NCBI RefSeq assembly: GCF_000015045.1
Contig: NC_008609.1
Span: 930,001-994,000 of the forward strand
Source of the DNA: Pelobacter propionicus DSM 2379
Lineage (GTDB): Bacteria; Desulfobacterota; Desulfuromonadia; Geobacterales; Pseudopelobacteraceae
Direction: 5' to 3'
Length of the DNA: 64,000 bases
The translations under genes and the position numbers were made by a program. Positions 55,051 to 63,339 of this stretch are shown piece by piece. The notes beneath the pieces are model-generated. The model was not told the DNA's origin. It saw only the letters and a list, made by a program, of their open reading frames with translations, and ran no database searches. Each line of letters starts with the position of its first letter. Position 1 is the stretch's first letter.

Positions 55051-55171
55051 TAATTCAATGGAGTTAAATACACTGTCACCAGAATCCCACATCAATGCCT
55101 GCCCTCGCAGGTTGCCCGACGATTGAGATCAGACATGCAATGTCCAAGATAGGGGGCATTGACAAGATCGA

Positions 55172-55621
55172 ATGGGGAAAAACATGATCGGAGCCATTAT
55201 TGCGAAGAGGAATGTTAGGGCTGGTCTGGAAGCACTGAATCGGCGTGACGTATCCACGTTTCTGTCGTCTTGGGCGGAAGATGCTGTGTGGAGCTATCCC
55301 GGAGATTCACCTGTCAGTGGAAGGTTCATCGGTAAAAAGGCGATCAGGGGGTGGTTCGAGAATCTCCTACGACAGATGCCTCAACTGAAGTTTACTGTCC
55401 ACAGTGTCTGCGTCTCCAATGTGTTCGATCTCGTCGGAAATAATACCGCGGCGGCCCATTGGGAGGTGGACTTCACCAACAGGGATGGCTATCGCCTGCA
55501 GTACAGTGGTGTGGCAATCCTTACCATCAAGAAGGGAAAGGTGGTCGAGGGACAAGATTTCATATTCGCAATGAACGATCAGATCAGGTGCCTGTGGGGC
55601 AACTCGAAGCCTGAAGTGTGA
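55172..55621 (+). CDS. NTF2-like/SnoaL-like protein
   Basis: The 149-aa protein has the cone-shaped NTF2-like pattern: a helical start (LEALNRRDVSTFLSSWAEDAVW), GRFIGKKAIRGWFENLL in the middle, and strands to VAILTIKKGKVVEGQDF at the end. The family includes ketosteroid isomerase and polyketide-cyclase-like enzymes as well as non-catalytic binding proteins. The substrate is unknown. The start may be ATG 55172 or the next Met at 55184. It is probably a cassette gene. Confidence 0.75.
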   Translation: MGKNMIGAIIAKRNVRAGLEALNRRDVSTFLSSWAEDAVWSYPGDSPVSGRFIGKKAIRGWFENLLRQMPQLKFTVHSVCVSNVFDLVGNNTAAAHWEVDFTNRDGYRLQYSGVAILTIKKGKVVEGQDFIFAMNDQIRCLWGNSKPEV

Positions 55622-55734
55622 CAAGGGATCTGATTGAGGGGTATGGACCATTGAAGATGAAATTACACGATGCCTGAGGGGATCTGTAAGTTCAATTCAT
55701 CACTTCACATATTCACATTTGAGGAAAAGTGATG

Positions 55735-55800
55735 TCCCAACTCTCGTGTGGCCTCGGTCGCGGCGGAAAAACTGCCGCGCCGGTCACACTCATAGCCGTT
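55735..55800. other. attC-like site C (hairpin beside intron fragment)
   Basis: TCCCAAC (55735-55741) is one base off the R'' consensus. It is followed by GTGTGGCCTCGGTCGCGGC pairing with GCCGCGCCGGTCACAC around a GGAAAAACT loop. The site ends in CCGTT at 55800, where group II intron-like sequence begins. This fits insertion of an attC-type intron at the R' core, but is not proven. Confidence 0.45.
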
Positions 55801-55805
55801 TCGCG

Positions 55806-56310
55806 CCAAGCAAAGTCCGGCGTATCTTGCAGGGTGAAAGTCCCTGTCGGAGAAGGATTAGCCATCCGCTCCGTATCGAGTCTTGCGCCTGTGGCGGAGT
55901 CGTGAAGTATGCGGCGAACAAGACAGGTGAAGCATAGACAGAGAATCTTGCAGGCCGTAGGGGAGTCCGCGCTCCCTGAAGTGCTGGTACAGCTTCGAAA
56001 GAGGGATGTTGCGGATGCCGAGGACTTAACGGGCTCCGAAGGTAACACGATTTCATCCGTAATAGGCGAGGATGGATAGATCCGCCGGAGTCCACAGGCC
56101 ATGGCATGCAGGAAGAGATATTCCGGGAACTTGGGAAGCCCCATTGACTCCTGGCGATGTAGAAAGGTTGTAGCAAGGTATATGGACATTGAGGCACGTA
56201 CCGGGGAAACCCTGAAACAGCCTAGGCCGGAACCTGACGGATGACGTGGAACATCGCAACAGGGAGGCGAGGTATAACCGTGAAAGGGTAAGCCCGCCGC
56301 ATGTCCTTGG
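55806..56310 (+). mobile_element. Group II intron 5' fragment
   Basis: The stretch holds no long gene but has features of group II intron domain I, including CAGGGTGAAAGTCCCTG near 55830, with the widely conserved GTGAAAGTCC. It continues with structured, non-coding sequence to about 56310. A reverse-transcriptase gene and the domain V hairpin are absent, so only the 5' part remains. It lies between attC-like sites C and D, as expected for group IIC-attC introns, which use such sites. Confidence 0.5.
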
Positions 56311-56313
56311 GGT

Positions 56314-56382
56314 GTCTTATCACGTCCTTGGACCGTGACCGGGCAAAAAACGCCCGGCAGGTCAAGTCCGGCGCCGTTGAGG
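56314..56382. other. attC-like site D
   Basis: The 69-bp site aligns along its length with site E (62381-62452): TGTCTTATCACGTCC versus TGTCTAACAACGTCC, AAACGCCCGGCAGGTCA versus AAACGCCCCGGCGGGTCA, and an identical 3' end (GTTGAGGTTTTATGATCGAA beginning at 56376). The R'' core is mutated (GTCTTAT). GACCGTGACCGGGC pairs with GCCCGGCAGGTC. The shared end runs into the start codon of the next gene. Confidence 0.6.
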
Positions 56383-56386
56383 TTTT

Positions 56387-58315
56387 ATGATCGAAATAAA
56401 TGTCTTTCGGAATCTTTGCCTTACCGCGGTACTATTCCTGCTTTTCTCTTTGTGGGGATGCAAAGAGAGAAATGTGAACAAGGTACTATCAGTCTCGCTA
56501 GGCGGAGAGGAAATGGTCGCTACACAACCGGTTGAGCATATTATGACAGCTCTGCTTGCCCTGGAAAAAGATCCGGAGAGGTCCCGCTTGCTTGTGGCTG
56601 CCCATAAGGAATGGCTCACATTAAGGATGAACCATTGCGCAGCCGTGTGCAATTCGGGGGATTCGACAAAAGGCCGTCAAGACCTGACAGAATGCTATAA
56701 TACCTTCGATAACCAACGAATAGAGATGTTGAATCAACAGAGGATCGCCCTGTTGTTCAACACCCCGCCAATAGGTCCCCTCCCGAACCAACCCATGAAT
56801 TTCGCCTATTCCCCCGAGTCGAAGACCCGACCAAGTGAGCCCCGTTCCCTTGCCGTAGCCTCGGCTGCTCCCATGGCAGCAGTGACCTTCGCAAACGATA
56901 TGACCGAAATATTCGATCTAGTAAGCGGGCGACTTCTAAGCAGGATACATACTCTTGACGCTGATAAACGGCGAGGTATTTATCATTTTTTTCTGTCCCC
57001 CAACGGAAGGGTCCTGATCGCCTCTTACCACTGGACAAAGAGAGGGCTGAAGATGTGGGACACGATAAGCGGGGACCTTCTCAGAGACAAAATGGTATTG
57101 CCCGACTATATACGGTTTCCCATGGCGGATGGCAGAAACTTCATATATACGGACAATAACAGGATCGGCATCTACGATATCGTGACGGACAAACCGATCT
57201 GGTATTCCGAGGGTAAGAGACCGGCCTCTTACATGGCGCTAAGCCCCGATGAAAAATGGCTGATAGTTGGGCGAGATGAGAAGATGGAGAGCTGGGAACT
57301 CATCAGGTCGGAAGGCAATCAAATCTCGTATGTTTTCCGAAGAGAGGAAACCGTGGGTAATTATTTCCAGCAACCAGCCTCAATCGTCTTTTCCCGCGAC
57401 AACCAATCATTTATCGGTGCTCTTCCGAGCGGCTCCCTGATGAAATGGCAGATATCCGAGCTAAAGGTCGTACAGCGCATGCGATTTCCCAAATACAAGG
57501 ACATCAGGATAATTCAGGTGCCACATGCGGATCCCTTCTTGATGGAAGCGAGGGTATCGAGTTTAGTATCGGAAGCATTCGTAGCCGACCTGGTGAAAGA
57601 AAAGGCGCAATGCCTGACTGAGCATAGAGGCACAAACACAAGGATGGCGGCTCTAGCCGACAATCTGGTACTGCTTGCCACCCCTCAGGAGTTAAAGATC
57701 GTGAGATTGCCCAGTTCCAGTGAAATGCTTCCCCTCGGAAAGGCGTTGGGCGGTATTGCCGCAGAGGCGCTCCCCCTCTATCCGGGTGTACAACAGGCCA
57801 ATCCACAGTCACGGGTAGACTGCGACAGCTTTCAAACGGAAGCGATCGGTGTCTACGAAGGGAAATTGGAAAACGGCGTGAGGCGGTTCCGTGAAAGAAT
57901 AGCCGGTAATGTTGTTGTGAATGTGGGTCTAACTGACAAACCCGTGAAACTGGTTTTAAGCTCATACGAACCGGTGGTTTGGCAATTGCGTCTATCTTCA
58001 GATGCACGAATTTCAGAAATTCTACTTTCCGGGTCCAATGAAAGCAGGATAGAGGGCATTTCCCAAACCGGGGTTACATATATCGGAAATGCCTATTCGT
58101 ATGGATCAACTAACCCTCGAGGCCGTTCTGCTTCTGATCTTGCTTATTCCGTCAGGCAAAAGACAGGATGCGGTATGGATAATTTTCAGGGTTCCTATAC
58201 AGGGTCGCTTTTCCATATTGGTGTACAGTCAAGCGGTAGTCGCTCGGAAGGGGATGGATTTTATAAGTATGTTGATGAGTATGGAAACGTTTCATACAAG
58301 GACCACCGAGACTAA
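56387..58315 (+). CDS. Large lipoprotein with beta-propeller-like region
   Basis: The 642-aa protein has a lipoprotein signal (LCLTAVLFLLFSLWGC, lipidation near C25). Residues about 60-120 resemble the LprI/DUF1311 Cys-pair region (HKEWLTLRMNHC...DLTECY). A WD40-like stretch follows (about 150-440, for example LSPDEKWLIVGRDEKMESWE). The last 20 residues (FYKYVDEYGNVSYKD) resemble DUF4124. The start codon lies in a repeat shared with 62446-62465, the 3' end of attC-like site D, and no SD is seen. It is a probable integron cassette gene. Confidence 0.7.
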   Translation: MIEINVFRNLCLTAVLFLLFSLWGCKERNVNKVLSVSLGGEEMVATQPVEHIMTALLALEKDPERSRLLVAAHKEWLTLRMNHCAAVCNSGDSTKGRQDLTECYNTFDNQRIEMLNQQRIALLFNTPPIGPLPNQPMNFAYSPESKTRPSEPRSLAVASAAPMAAVTFANDMTEIFDLVSGRLLSRIHTLDADKRRGIYHFFLSPNGRVLIASYHWTKRGLKMWDTISGDLLRDKMVLPDYIRFPMADGRNFIYTDNNRIGIYDIVTDKPIWYSEGKRPASYMALSPDEKWLIVGRDEKMESWELIRSEGNQISYVFRREETVGNYFQQPASIVFSRDNQSFIGALPSGSLMKWQISELKVVQRMRFPKYKDIRIIQVPHADPFLMEARVSSLVSEAFVADLVKEKAQCLTEHRGTNTRMAALADNLVLLATPQELKIVRLPSSSEMLPLGKALGGIAAEALPLYPGVQQANPQSRVDCDSFQTEAIGVYEGKLENGVRRFRERIAGNVVVNVGLTDKPVKLVLSSYEPVVWQLRLSSDARISEILLSGSNESRIEGISQTGVTYIGNAYSYGSTNPRGRSASDLAYSVRQKTGCGMDNFQGSYTGSLFHIGVQSSGSRSEGDGFYKYVDEYGNVSYKDHRD

Positions 58316-58359
58316 GGCAAGGATAGAAGAGTAAGAGCTATGCATTTCACAAAATGAGG

Positions 58360-58413
58360 TTTCAACTCGCGGCCGGACCGGCCCAAAAACGGCCGGTCAG
58401 CCTTGTGTTAGAC
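58360..58413. other. attC-like site F
   Basis: TTTCAAC (58360-58366) fits R'' except the first base and GTTAGAC (58407-58413) fits R' exactly. GCGGCCGGACCGGCC and CGGCCGGTCAGCC form an imperfect hairpin between them. It follows the lipoprotein gene by about 45 nt and precedes a DUF2251 gene by 16 nt. Confidence 0.6.
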
Positions 58414-58429
58414 AGAAAATGGAGAAACA

Positions 58430-58801
58430 ATGAACTCGACAGTAACGGCGGAGCAGATGATTAACGTCGGCGAGGAGACGGTGATAGAGGATCAATCTCC
58501 GAAGACATGCTTTGCAGTTGTGTTCGAGGATGACGGTGAGACAGGCTATTTCTATGGACTTGACAGGTCATTAGGCGATCCAATCTTGGACACCTTGCAC
58601 ATCTACAACTCAGATGCGGTTACCGACAAAAATATCCCGTCTAAGGTGCAGATATTGTGGTCGCAAGATGGATTGAAAGCCGCTTTGATCATTAATCAAT
58701 ATCCTCACGCTGTATTCGATTTTGAAGGGAAAAGAGGATACTGCAGATCGAATTTCCCACCACCAAATGAATGTTGGACAAAGTTTAGCCACGAATGGTG
58801 A
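58430..58801 (+). CDS. DUF2251 family protein
   Basis: The 123-aa protein contains AVVFEDDGETGYFYGLD and ILDTLHIYN, the conserved blocks of DUF2251, and ends normally. It has no signal peptide or membrane segment. GGAGAAAC precedes the ATG. It directly follows attC-like site F. Its own attC may be site E at 62381, separated from it by insertion of the transposon. Function unknown. Confidence 0.75.
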   Translation: MNSTVTAEQMINVGEETVIEDQSPKTCFAVVFEDDGETGYFYGLDRSLGDPILDTLHIYNSDAVTDKNIPSKVQILWSQDGLKAALIINQYPHAVFDFEGKRGYCRSNFPPPNECWTKFSHEW

Positions 58802-58937
58802 GGCTGATCAGAAAAATTGATGGAAATTAGGCGAGAAATAGACGAGAAATGTGAGGAAAAGATGGAGAAGCCCCCTCACTTTTCTTGGCGGAATCGACGG
58901 GGGCTCCTCCTTGCCCAGCAGGAATCAGGCAGGAGTC

Positions 58938-59500
58938 ATGCTACCAGAAATTATTCAGCGTCAGAAGCTTTTTTCCCTCCTTCATAACATCGACGTCGAC
59001 CTTGCCGAGGGGGTGCGCTCCCTTGGTTGCCCTACTGTTCGGGACCGCTGCACCGAGGCGCCTATGTGCGCAAACCCCGTGGCGGCCCCGCCAACCTGTT
59101 CGAAACATTCTTCATACGCCATAGTCTTTGCTGCGGTCGTGAAGGTTGCCGACGACGGACCTTGCCGCCATCGGTGCTCTTCCTGGGCCGGCGTGTTTAT
59201 TGGGGCGGGGTGATCGTTGTCGCCACAGCCCTTCGCCAACAGCGGGAAAAGGGTTACAGCGCCCGCAAGATCATGGACCTCTTCGGCGTCACCCTCTCGA
59301 CTTTCAGACGCTGGCTGGCGTTTTTTCGCTCGACCTTCCCGCATACCTCAACCTGGCAAAGATTGCGCGGTCTCCTGATCCCTCCAGTGGCGGCGGAAGC
59401 GATTCCGTTGGGGGTGCTGGAGCGCCTGGGGCTTGGCCGCGACGGCCCGGAAACGGCGTTGGTGCGCTGTCTGCGACTGCTTGCGGGATGCGGCTTTTGA
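58938..59500 (+). pseudogene. Transposon-borne zinc-finger/HTH protein (DUF6431-like), frameshifted
   Basis: The frame from ATG 58938 (GGAG upstream) reads MLPEIIQRQKLFSLLHNID to LGC and then needs one extra C near 59030-59032 to continue as PYCSGPLHRGAYVRKPRGG, CCGREGCRRRTLPP and the HTH-like SARKIMDLFGVTLSTFRRWL. The CxxC zinc pair spans the frameshift. Proteins of this sort accompany the DDE integrase and AAA ATPase that follow, and I associate them with DUF6431 from memory. The shift probably inactivates it, unless frameshifting occurs. Confidence 0.65.
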
Positions 59501-59654
59501 ACAGGATCGGCGAGGGAGCTGGACTGTCGTAAGGGTCCGCGCAAAAGATGGCGGATTCGCATCGGGCTCGGAATGGTTTATAAGGCGGCTCTTGGCTGAC
59601 CCGAAGGTGCTCCACAGTGGAGACGCCTGGATGGCGGCCGGAAAGGAGCCTTAA

Positions 59655-61109
59655 ATGAAGAAGAATGTAGTCCCGAAGCAGCGCTGGGCCAGGTTTCGGC
59701 TGCAGGTGATCGGACCGCTATTGGCGAGCCCTGCCGCGAGCGGGGAGTTGCAGGGAAAGATCCGGGAATTGAGCGAGAGGGTGTACCGGCATCCCCTGCT
59801 CCCGGAGAAGTCTATACGACTTGGTTTTTCCACGCTCGAACGCTGGTACTACCAGGCGAAGGACGCCGCGGACCCGATCGCTGCGCTGAGTCGCAAGGCG
59901 CGTTCGGACGCCGGGTGTCAGATTGCGCTGTCCGAGGCGCTCTTGAGCGCCCTGGAAGTGCAGTATGCCAGGTATCCTCGCTGGACGGTGCAACTGCACT
60001 ACGACAACCTCGCCGCCGAAGTGGCCCAAAAGCCCCAGATGGGAGCCTTGCCGAGCTACCAGAGCGTGCTTCGCCGAATGCGGGAGAAGGGGTGGCAGAA
60101 AAGGCGCGAGCCCGCGAACCCGACCGAAGGACAACGCCGCGCCGTCCGGCGCCGCGAAAGCCGTGAGATTCGCGGCTATGAGGCGAGCCACGTGCACGCC
60201 CTGTGGCACCTCGACTTCCACCAGGGAAGCCTCAAGGTGCTGGACGAGGAGGGGGGCTGGCAGACGCCCCTGGTGTGCGCGGTTCTGGACGACCGGAGCA
60301 GGCTCTGCTGCCATCTGCAGTGGTATCTGGCGGAAAGCGCCCAGAACCTCGCGCATGCTCTCACGCAGGCGATGCTGAAACGTGGGCTTCCCAGGGCTCT
60401 GATGACCGATAATGGAAGCGCGATGCTGGCGGAGGAAACCCGGGAGGGGCTGGCCCGACTCGGGGTGAGCCACGACACAACCCTTCCTTACTCGCCCTAT
60501 ATGAACGGGAAACAGGAGGTGTTCTGGGCGCAGCTTGAGGGACGTCTCATGGAGCTTTTGCGCGGGGTGAGCCCCTTGCGGCTGGAGTTCCTCAACCGCA
60601 CCACCCAGGCGTGGGTCGAACAGGACTATCACCGCCGTACCCACAGCGAGATCGGCTGCGCTCCGATCGAGCGCCTGCTCGCCGGACCGGAGGTCTCCCG
60701 CTCGGCTCCCGACATGGACTCCTTGAATCTCGCCTTCACCCGCCAGGTTACGCGCACCCAGCGCAAAAGCGATGCAACCGTGACGGTCGAGGGGGTGCGC
60801 TTCGAGGTCCCGTCGCGGTTCAGGCATCTCCCCCGCCTGACGTTACGCCATGCCGGTTGGGACGTAAGCCGGATGGTTCTAGTGGATCCCGACAGCTGCA
60901 ATCCCTTGGCCCGGCTGCTCCCCCAGGACAAGGAGAAAAACGCCTCCGGTCAGCGCCGCACTCTGGAACCGGTTGCGGCGCAGTCGGCCCAGGCGAACGC
61001 CTCACCCGAGGAGATGCCCGCACTGCTTCGCAAGTGGCTGGCGGATTACGCCGCCACCGGGCTTCCACCGGCCTATCTTGCCGTGAAGGAGGGTCCCGAT
61101 GAACGATAA
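59655..61109 (+). CDS. DDE-type integrase/transposase (rve family)
   Basis: The 484-aa transposase has an N-terminal helical region and an RNase H-like core with the catalytic Asp in WHLDFHQGSLKVL, the second Asp in LMTDNGSAML and Glu in NGKQEVFWAQLEG. A C-terminal beta-barrel-like region follows (VRFEVPSRFRHLP). AAGGAG precedes ATG 59655. It overlaps the ATPase gene by 11 nt. The pairing with an AAA ATPase is that of Tn5053/Mu-type systems (TniA/TniB, MuA/MuB). Confidence 0.88.
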   Translation: MKKNVVPKQRWARFRLQVIGPLLASPAASGELQGKIRELSERVYRHPLLPEKSIRLGFSTLERWYYQAKDAADPIAALSRKARSDAGCQIALSEALLSALEVQYARYPRWTVQLHYDNLAAEVAQKPQMGALPSYQSVLRRMREKGWQKRREPANPTEGQRRAVRRRESREIRGYEASHVHALWHLDFHQGSLKVLDEEGGWQTPLVCAVLDDRSRLCCHLQWYLAESAQNLAHALTQAMLKRGLPRALMTDNGSAMLAEETREGLARLGVSHDTTLPYSPYMNGKQEVFWAQLEGRLMELLRGVSPLRLEFLNRTTQAWVEQDYHRRTHSEIGCAPIERLLAGPEVSRSAPDMDSLNLAFTRQVTRTQRKSDATVTVEGVRFEVPSRFRHLPRLTLRHAGWDVSRMVLVDPDSCNPLARLLPQDKEKNASGQRRTLEPVAAQSAQANASPEEMPALLRKWLADYAATGLPPAYLAVKEGPDER

Positions 61110-61929
61110 GACTCTCCTGGCCCTCTACGGGCTCAAGTACAACCCGTTCGTGCCGGCGCTTCCCGTGGAGGCGCTCTGGCCGCTGCCGGGCGCCGAACTC
61201 TTTGCCCGGCGCCTGGAGTCCCTGGTCTCCCAGGGCGGGTTCTCCCTGATCACCGGTGAGCCGGGCTACGGCAAATCGAAGACCCTGCAGTGGCTTGGCG
61301 CCCGCCTGGGACAACTGCCCGACATCGTAGTGGGGGTGATGGAGCGCCCCCAAAGCAAGGTCGCCGATTTCTATCGCGAGCTTGGAGAGCTATTCGGCGT
61401 TCAGCTCAATCCCGCCAACCGGTATGGCGGATTCAAGGCGCTGCGTGAGCGCTGGCGCGCACACTGTGCAGCGACTCTCTTGCGCCCGCTGCTCCTGGTC
61501 GATGAGGCTCAGGAGGTCAGCTCCGAGTGCCTGACCGAACTGAGGCTCCTGCAAAGCGCGAGCTTCGACTCCCAGAGCCTGCTCTTCACCGTGCTGTGCG
61601 GCGACGCCCGGCTCCCCCAGCGCTTCCGCACCCCGGAACTCCTACCCTTGGGCAGTCGCATCCGCGCCCGCCTGGAACTCTCCGCGCTCACCCCGCAGGA
61701 GCTGGCTTCCTACCTGGACTACGTCCTGCAGAAAGCCGGGGCGCCCCAGTTGATCGCACCGGAGCTGATCCAAACCCTGGCAACCCATGCACACGGAAAC
61801 CTGCGGGTGCTCACACACATGGCGGCGGAACTGCTCACCGCCGCCGCCGAGCGCAACCTCCCGCGCATCGACGAACCCCTCTACTTCGACCTATTCACTC
61901 CTCCCGTGCGTCAGCCGCGCCGTTCCTGA
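61099..61929 (+). CDS. Transposition AAA ATPase (TniB/ExeA-like)
   Basis: The 276-aa ATPase has Walker A GEPGYGKSK near residue 55 and Walker B LLLVDEAQE near residue 135. The DEAQ form is typical of ExeA, TniB and IstB-like transposition regulators. It starts inside the end of the integrase gene (11-nt overlap). It would choose targets and activate the integrase. Confidence 0.86.
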   Translation: MNDKTLLALYGLKYNPFVPALPVEALWPLPGAELFARRLESLVSQGGFSLITGEPGYGKSKTLQWLGARLGQLPDIVVGVMERPQSKVADFYRELGELFGVQLNPANRYGGFKALRERWRAHCAATLLRPLLLVDEAQEVSSECLTELRLLQSASFDSQSLLFTVLCGDARLPQRFRTPELLPLGSRIRARLELSALTPQELASYLDYVLQKAGAPQLIAPELIQTLATHAHGNLRVLTHMAAELLTAAAERNLPRIDEPLYFDLFTPPVRQPRRS

Positions 61930-61948
61930 AATAGCCCGGGAGGTGGAT

Positions 61949-62197
61949 ATGGAATGCACTGTGTATAACCCCCAGAAAAGACGGCTGGAAACGCTCGATG
62001 TGGAGATCACGGAGGAAAATACGACATGGTTCCGCTACCGTCGGAATATTAGAAGCATCACCATGATCACTGACTGGAACGGAGGACTGCTCATCAAGAC
62101 AGGGTTTAACTATCCGGTCTATCTGTATGACGTATCGAGGGAGGACATCGGTTACAGCCGGAAGAAGGCAAGGGAGCTCATGCGGCAACTGAGGTAG
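61949..62197 (+). CDS. Small protein of unknown function (82 aa)
   Basis: The product MECTVYNPQKRRLETLDVEI...ARELMRQLR is rich in charged and aromatic residues with a few strands and a C-terminal basic helix. No family is recognised. GGGAGGTG is well placed before ATG 61949, which supports it as a real gene. It lies 19 nt after the ATPase gene and may be a passenger or accessory gene of the transposon. Confidence 0.55.
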   Translation: MECTVYNPQKRRLETLDVEITEENTTWFRYRRNIRSITMITDWNGGLLIKTGFNYPVYLYDVSREDIGYSRKKARELMRQLR

Positions 62198-62380
62198 GAA
62201 AAACCTGGGGGCGGCGGATGAACCTACTGTTATGCAGGGCTCAACCGCCGCCCATCCAGCATCCATGATCGTCAGGTCAGGGCCTGCAATGATCCCTCAA
62301 TTAGCAAGTCTGAACCTCCCTCGATTATCGTGTTTACTCTCAATGGGATGACGCCGCGAGGAATCTATTCCTATAAGGAT
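62198..62380. other. Spacer between transposon genes and attC-like site E
   Basis: A GGGCGGCGG...CCGCCGCCC stem (62210-62218 with 62247-62255) may be a terminator or part of a transposon end. The remaining sequence has no gene. The transposon's right end should lie here but no inverted repeat partner was identified. Confidence 0.4.
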
Positions 62381-62452
62381 GTCTAACAACGTCCATGGAC
62401 GTCGTTGGGGGCTGAGAAACGCCCCGGCGGGTCATGGCCGGCTCCGTTGAGG
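62381..62452. other. attC-like site E
   Basis: GTCTAAC (62381-62387) fits the R'' core exactly. The R' position reads GTTGAGG (62446-62452), one base off. The 72-bp site is homologous to site D at 56314-56382, and the two have an identical 20-bp end through ATGATCGAA. The end includes an ATG that here opens only a 17-codon frame (MIELVSGRKLDNTRRQR). Confidence 0.65.
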
Positions 62453-62485
62453 TTTTATGATCGAATTAGTTTCCGGACGGAAGCT

Positions 62486-62536
62486 GGATAACACACGGCG
62501 ACAGCGGTAAATCCGTTGCGCCTTTAGACGTTGCAC
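62486..62536. other. attC-like site G
   Basis: The hairpin GGCGACAGCGG-TAAAT-CCGTTGCGCC lies between GGATAAC (62486-62492) and GTTGCAC (62530-62536), both one or two bases off the cores. It shares GGCGACAGCGGT and GCGCCTT..GACGTT with site A at 53722-53785. It lies 33 nt after site E, so the two sites frame almost nothing. Confidence 0.55.
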
Positions 62537-62582
62537 GTGAAAGAATGATGACAAAAGGCACACGAGAAGCTAAGATGTCGAC

Positions 62583-62870
62583 ATGAAACCTATCAACTGG
62601 AACTCGGATAAAAATGTGGCGCTCAAAATTGAGCGCGGCGTCTCCTTCGAGGAAGTATTGGTGGCAATCTCGCAAGGAGCGCTCCTCGATGTCGTCATAC
62701 ATCCAAACGAGGAAAAGTACCAGAATCAACGCATTTTTATCGTCCGCATTCGCGGTTACGCCTACTTGGTTCCCTTCGTTGAAACAGACGGAGAAATATT
62801 TCTGAAAACCGTCATCCCAAGCCGAAATGCCACCAAAAGGTATATCTCAAAGGGGAAGAACAATGAGTAG
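62583..62870 (+). CDS. BrnT-like toxin (type II toxin-antitoxin)
   Basis: The 95-aa protein resembles BrnT ribonuclease toxins: INWNSDKNVALKIERGVSFEEV at the start, then FIVRIRGYAYLVPFVE and KTVIPSRNATKRY at the end. The start follows attC-like site G by 46 nt. Its stop overlaps the start of the antitoxin-like gene (ATGAGTAG). In a cassette array, toxin-antitoxin pairs are known to stabilise neighbouring cassettes. Confidence 0.75.
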   Translation: MKPINWNSDKNVALKIERGVSFEEVLVAISQGALLDVVIHPNEEKYQNQRIFIVRIRGYAYLVPFVETDGEIFLKTVIPSRNATKRYISKGKNNE

Positions 62871-63201
62871 AAAAGCGAAAACTGAAGATAAGAAATATGA
62901 AGACGATATCCTCTCATCGTATGAGAGCGGTGAGTGGAAGTCTGTTGCAAATCTTGACGACGAAATAGTCCGGTATGCCTCTGGCGCTGCTGCTGCCCTC
63001 ACAAAAGACAAACGCATCAATATTCGCCTTTCTACTCGAGATCTGGAAGATATCCAAATGCGGGCTGCCGAAGAAGGTATGCCCTATCAGACACTGATTG
63101 CCAGTATCGTTCACAAGTATGCCAGTGGCCGGCTGATCGAGGCTGCACCACGTCCAACTAAGCGCTCAACCGGTCGTGCCAAGAAGCTGCGCGCAGGCTA
63201 G
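62863..63201 (+). CDS. BrnA/CopG-like antitoxin
   Basis: The 112-aa protein has a ribbon-helix-helix-like segment (KRINIRLSTRDLEDIQMRA then MPYQTLIASIVHKYASG) and a basic Lys/Arg tail. This is the pattern of BrnA- and CopG-type antitoxins that bind DNA and the toxin. GGGGAAG precedes ATG 62863. It overlaps the toxin gene by 8 nt. Confidence 0.78.
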   Translation: MSRKAKTEDKKYEDDILSSYESGEWKSVANLDDEIVRYASGAAAALTKDKRINIRLSTRDLEDIQMRAAEEGMPYQTLIASIVHKYASGRLIEAAPRPTKRSTGRAKKLRAG

Positions 63202-63300
63202 CTCTCCCCCGTTGATTGATGTTCCCCCACCGCTACCTTCACAGCATGAACAGTGAGGGGGCGCGTCTTGAGCTTGTGGCAATGGTCAAGAGTTGAGACG

Positions 63301-63338
63301 CGACCCCCAAGTTGTTTACCGACCCCCAAGTTGTTTAC
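63301..63338. repeat. Two tandem copies of a 19-bp unit
   Basis: CGACCCCCAAGTTGTTTAC occurs twice without a gap (63301-63319 and 63320-63338). It lies between the antitoxin gene and the upp terminator. It could be a duplicated insertion-sequence end or a regulator site. Confidence 0.8.
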
Positions 63339-63339
63339 A

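Larger units (their letters stand above)
58938..61929 (+). mobile_element. Three-gene transposon core (zinc-finger protein, DDE integrase, AAA ATPase)
   Basis: The three consecutive genes form a Tn7/Mu-like transposition module. The true ends were not found: no convincing terminal inverted repeat could be matched between 58802-58937 and 62198-62380. The module splits the cassette array between the DUF2251 gene and attC-like site E, which implies insertion after the array was built. Confidence 0.6.

Noticed and set aside
55010-55073. Possible attC after the small membrane protein (GTTAAAT near 55061)
   Set aside because: No matching R'' core or hairpin could be found upstream.
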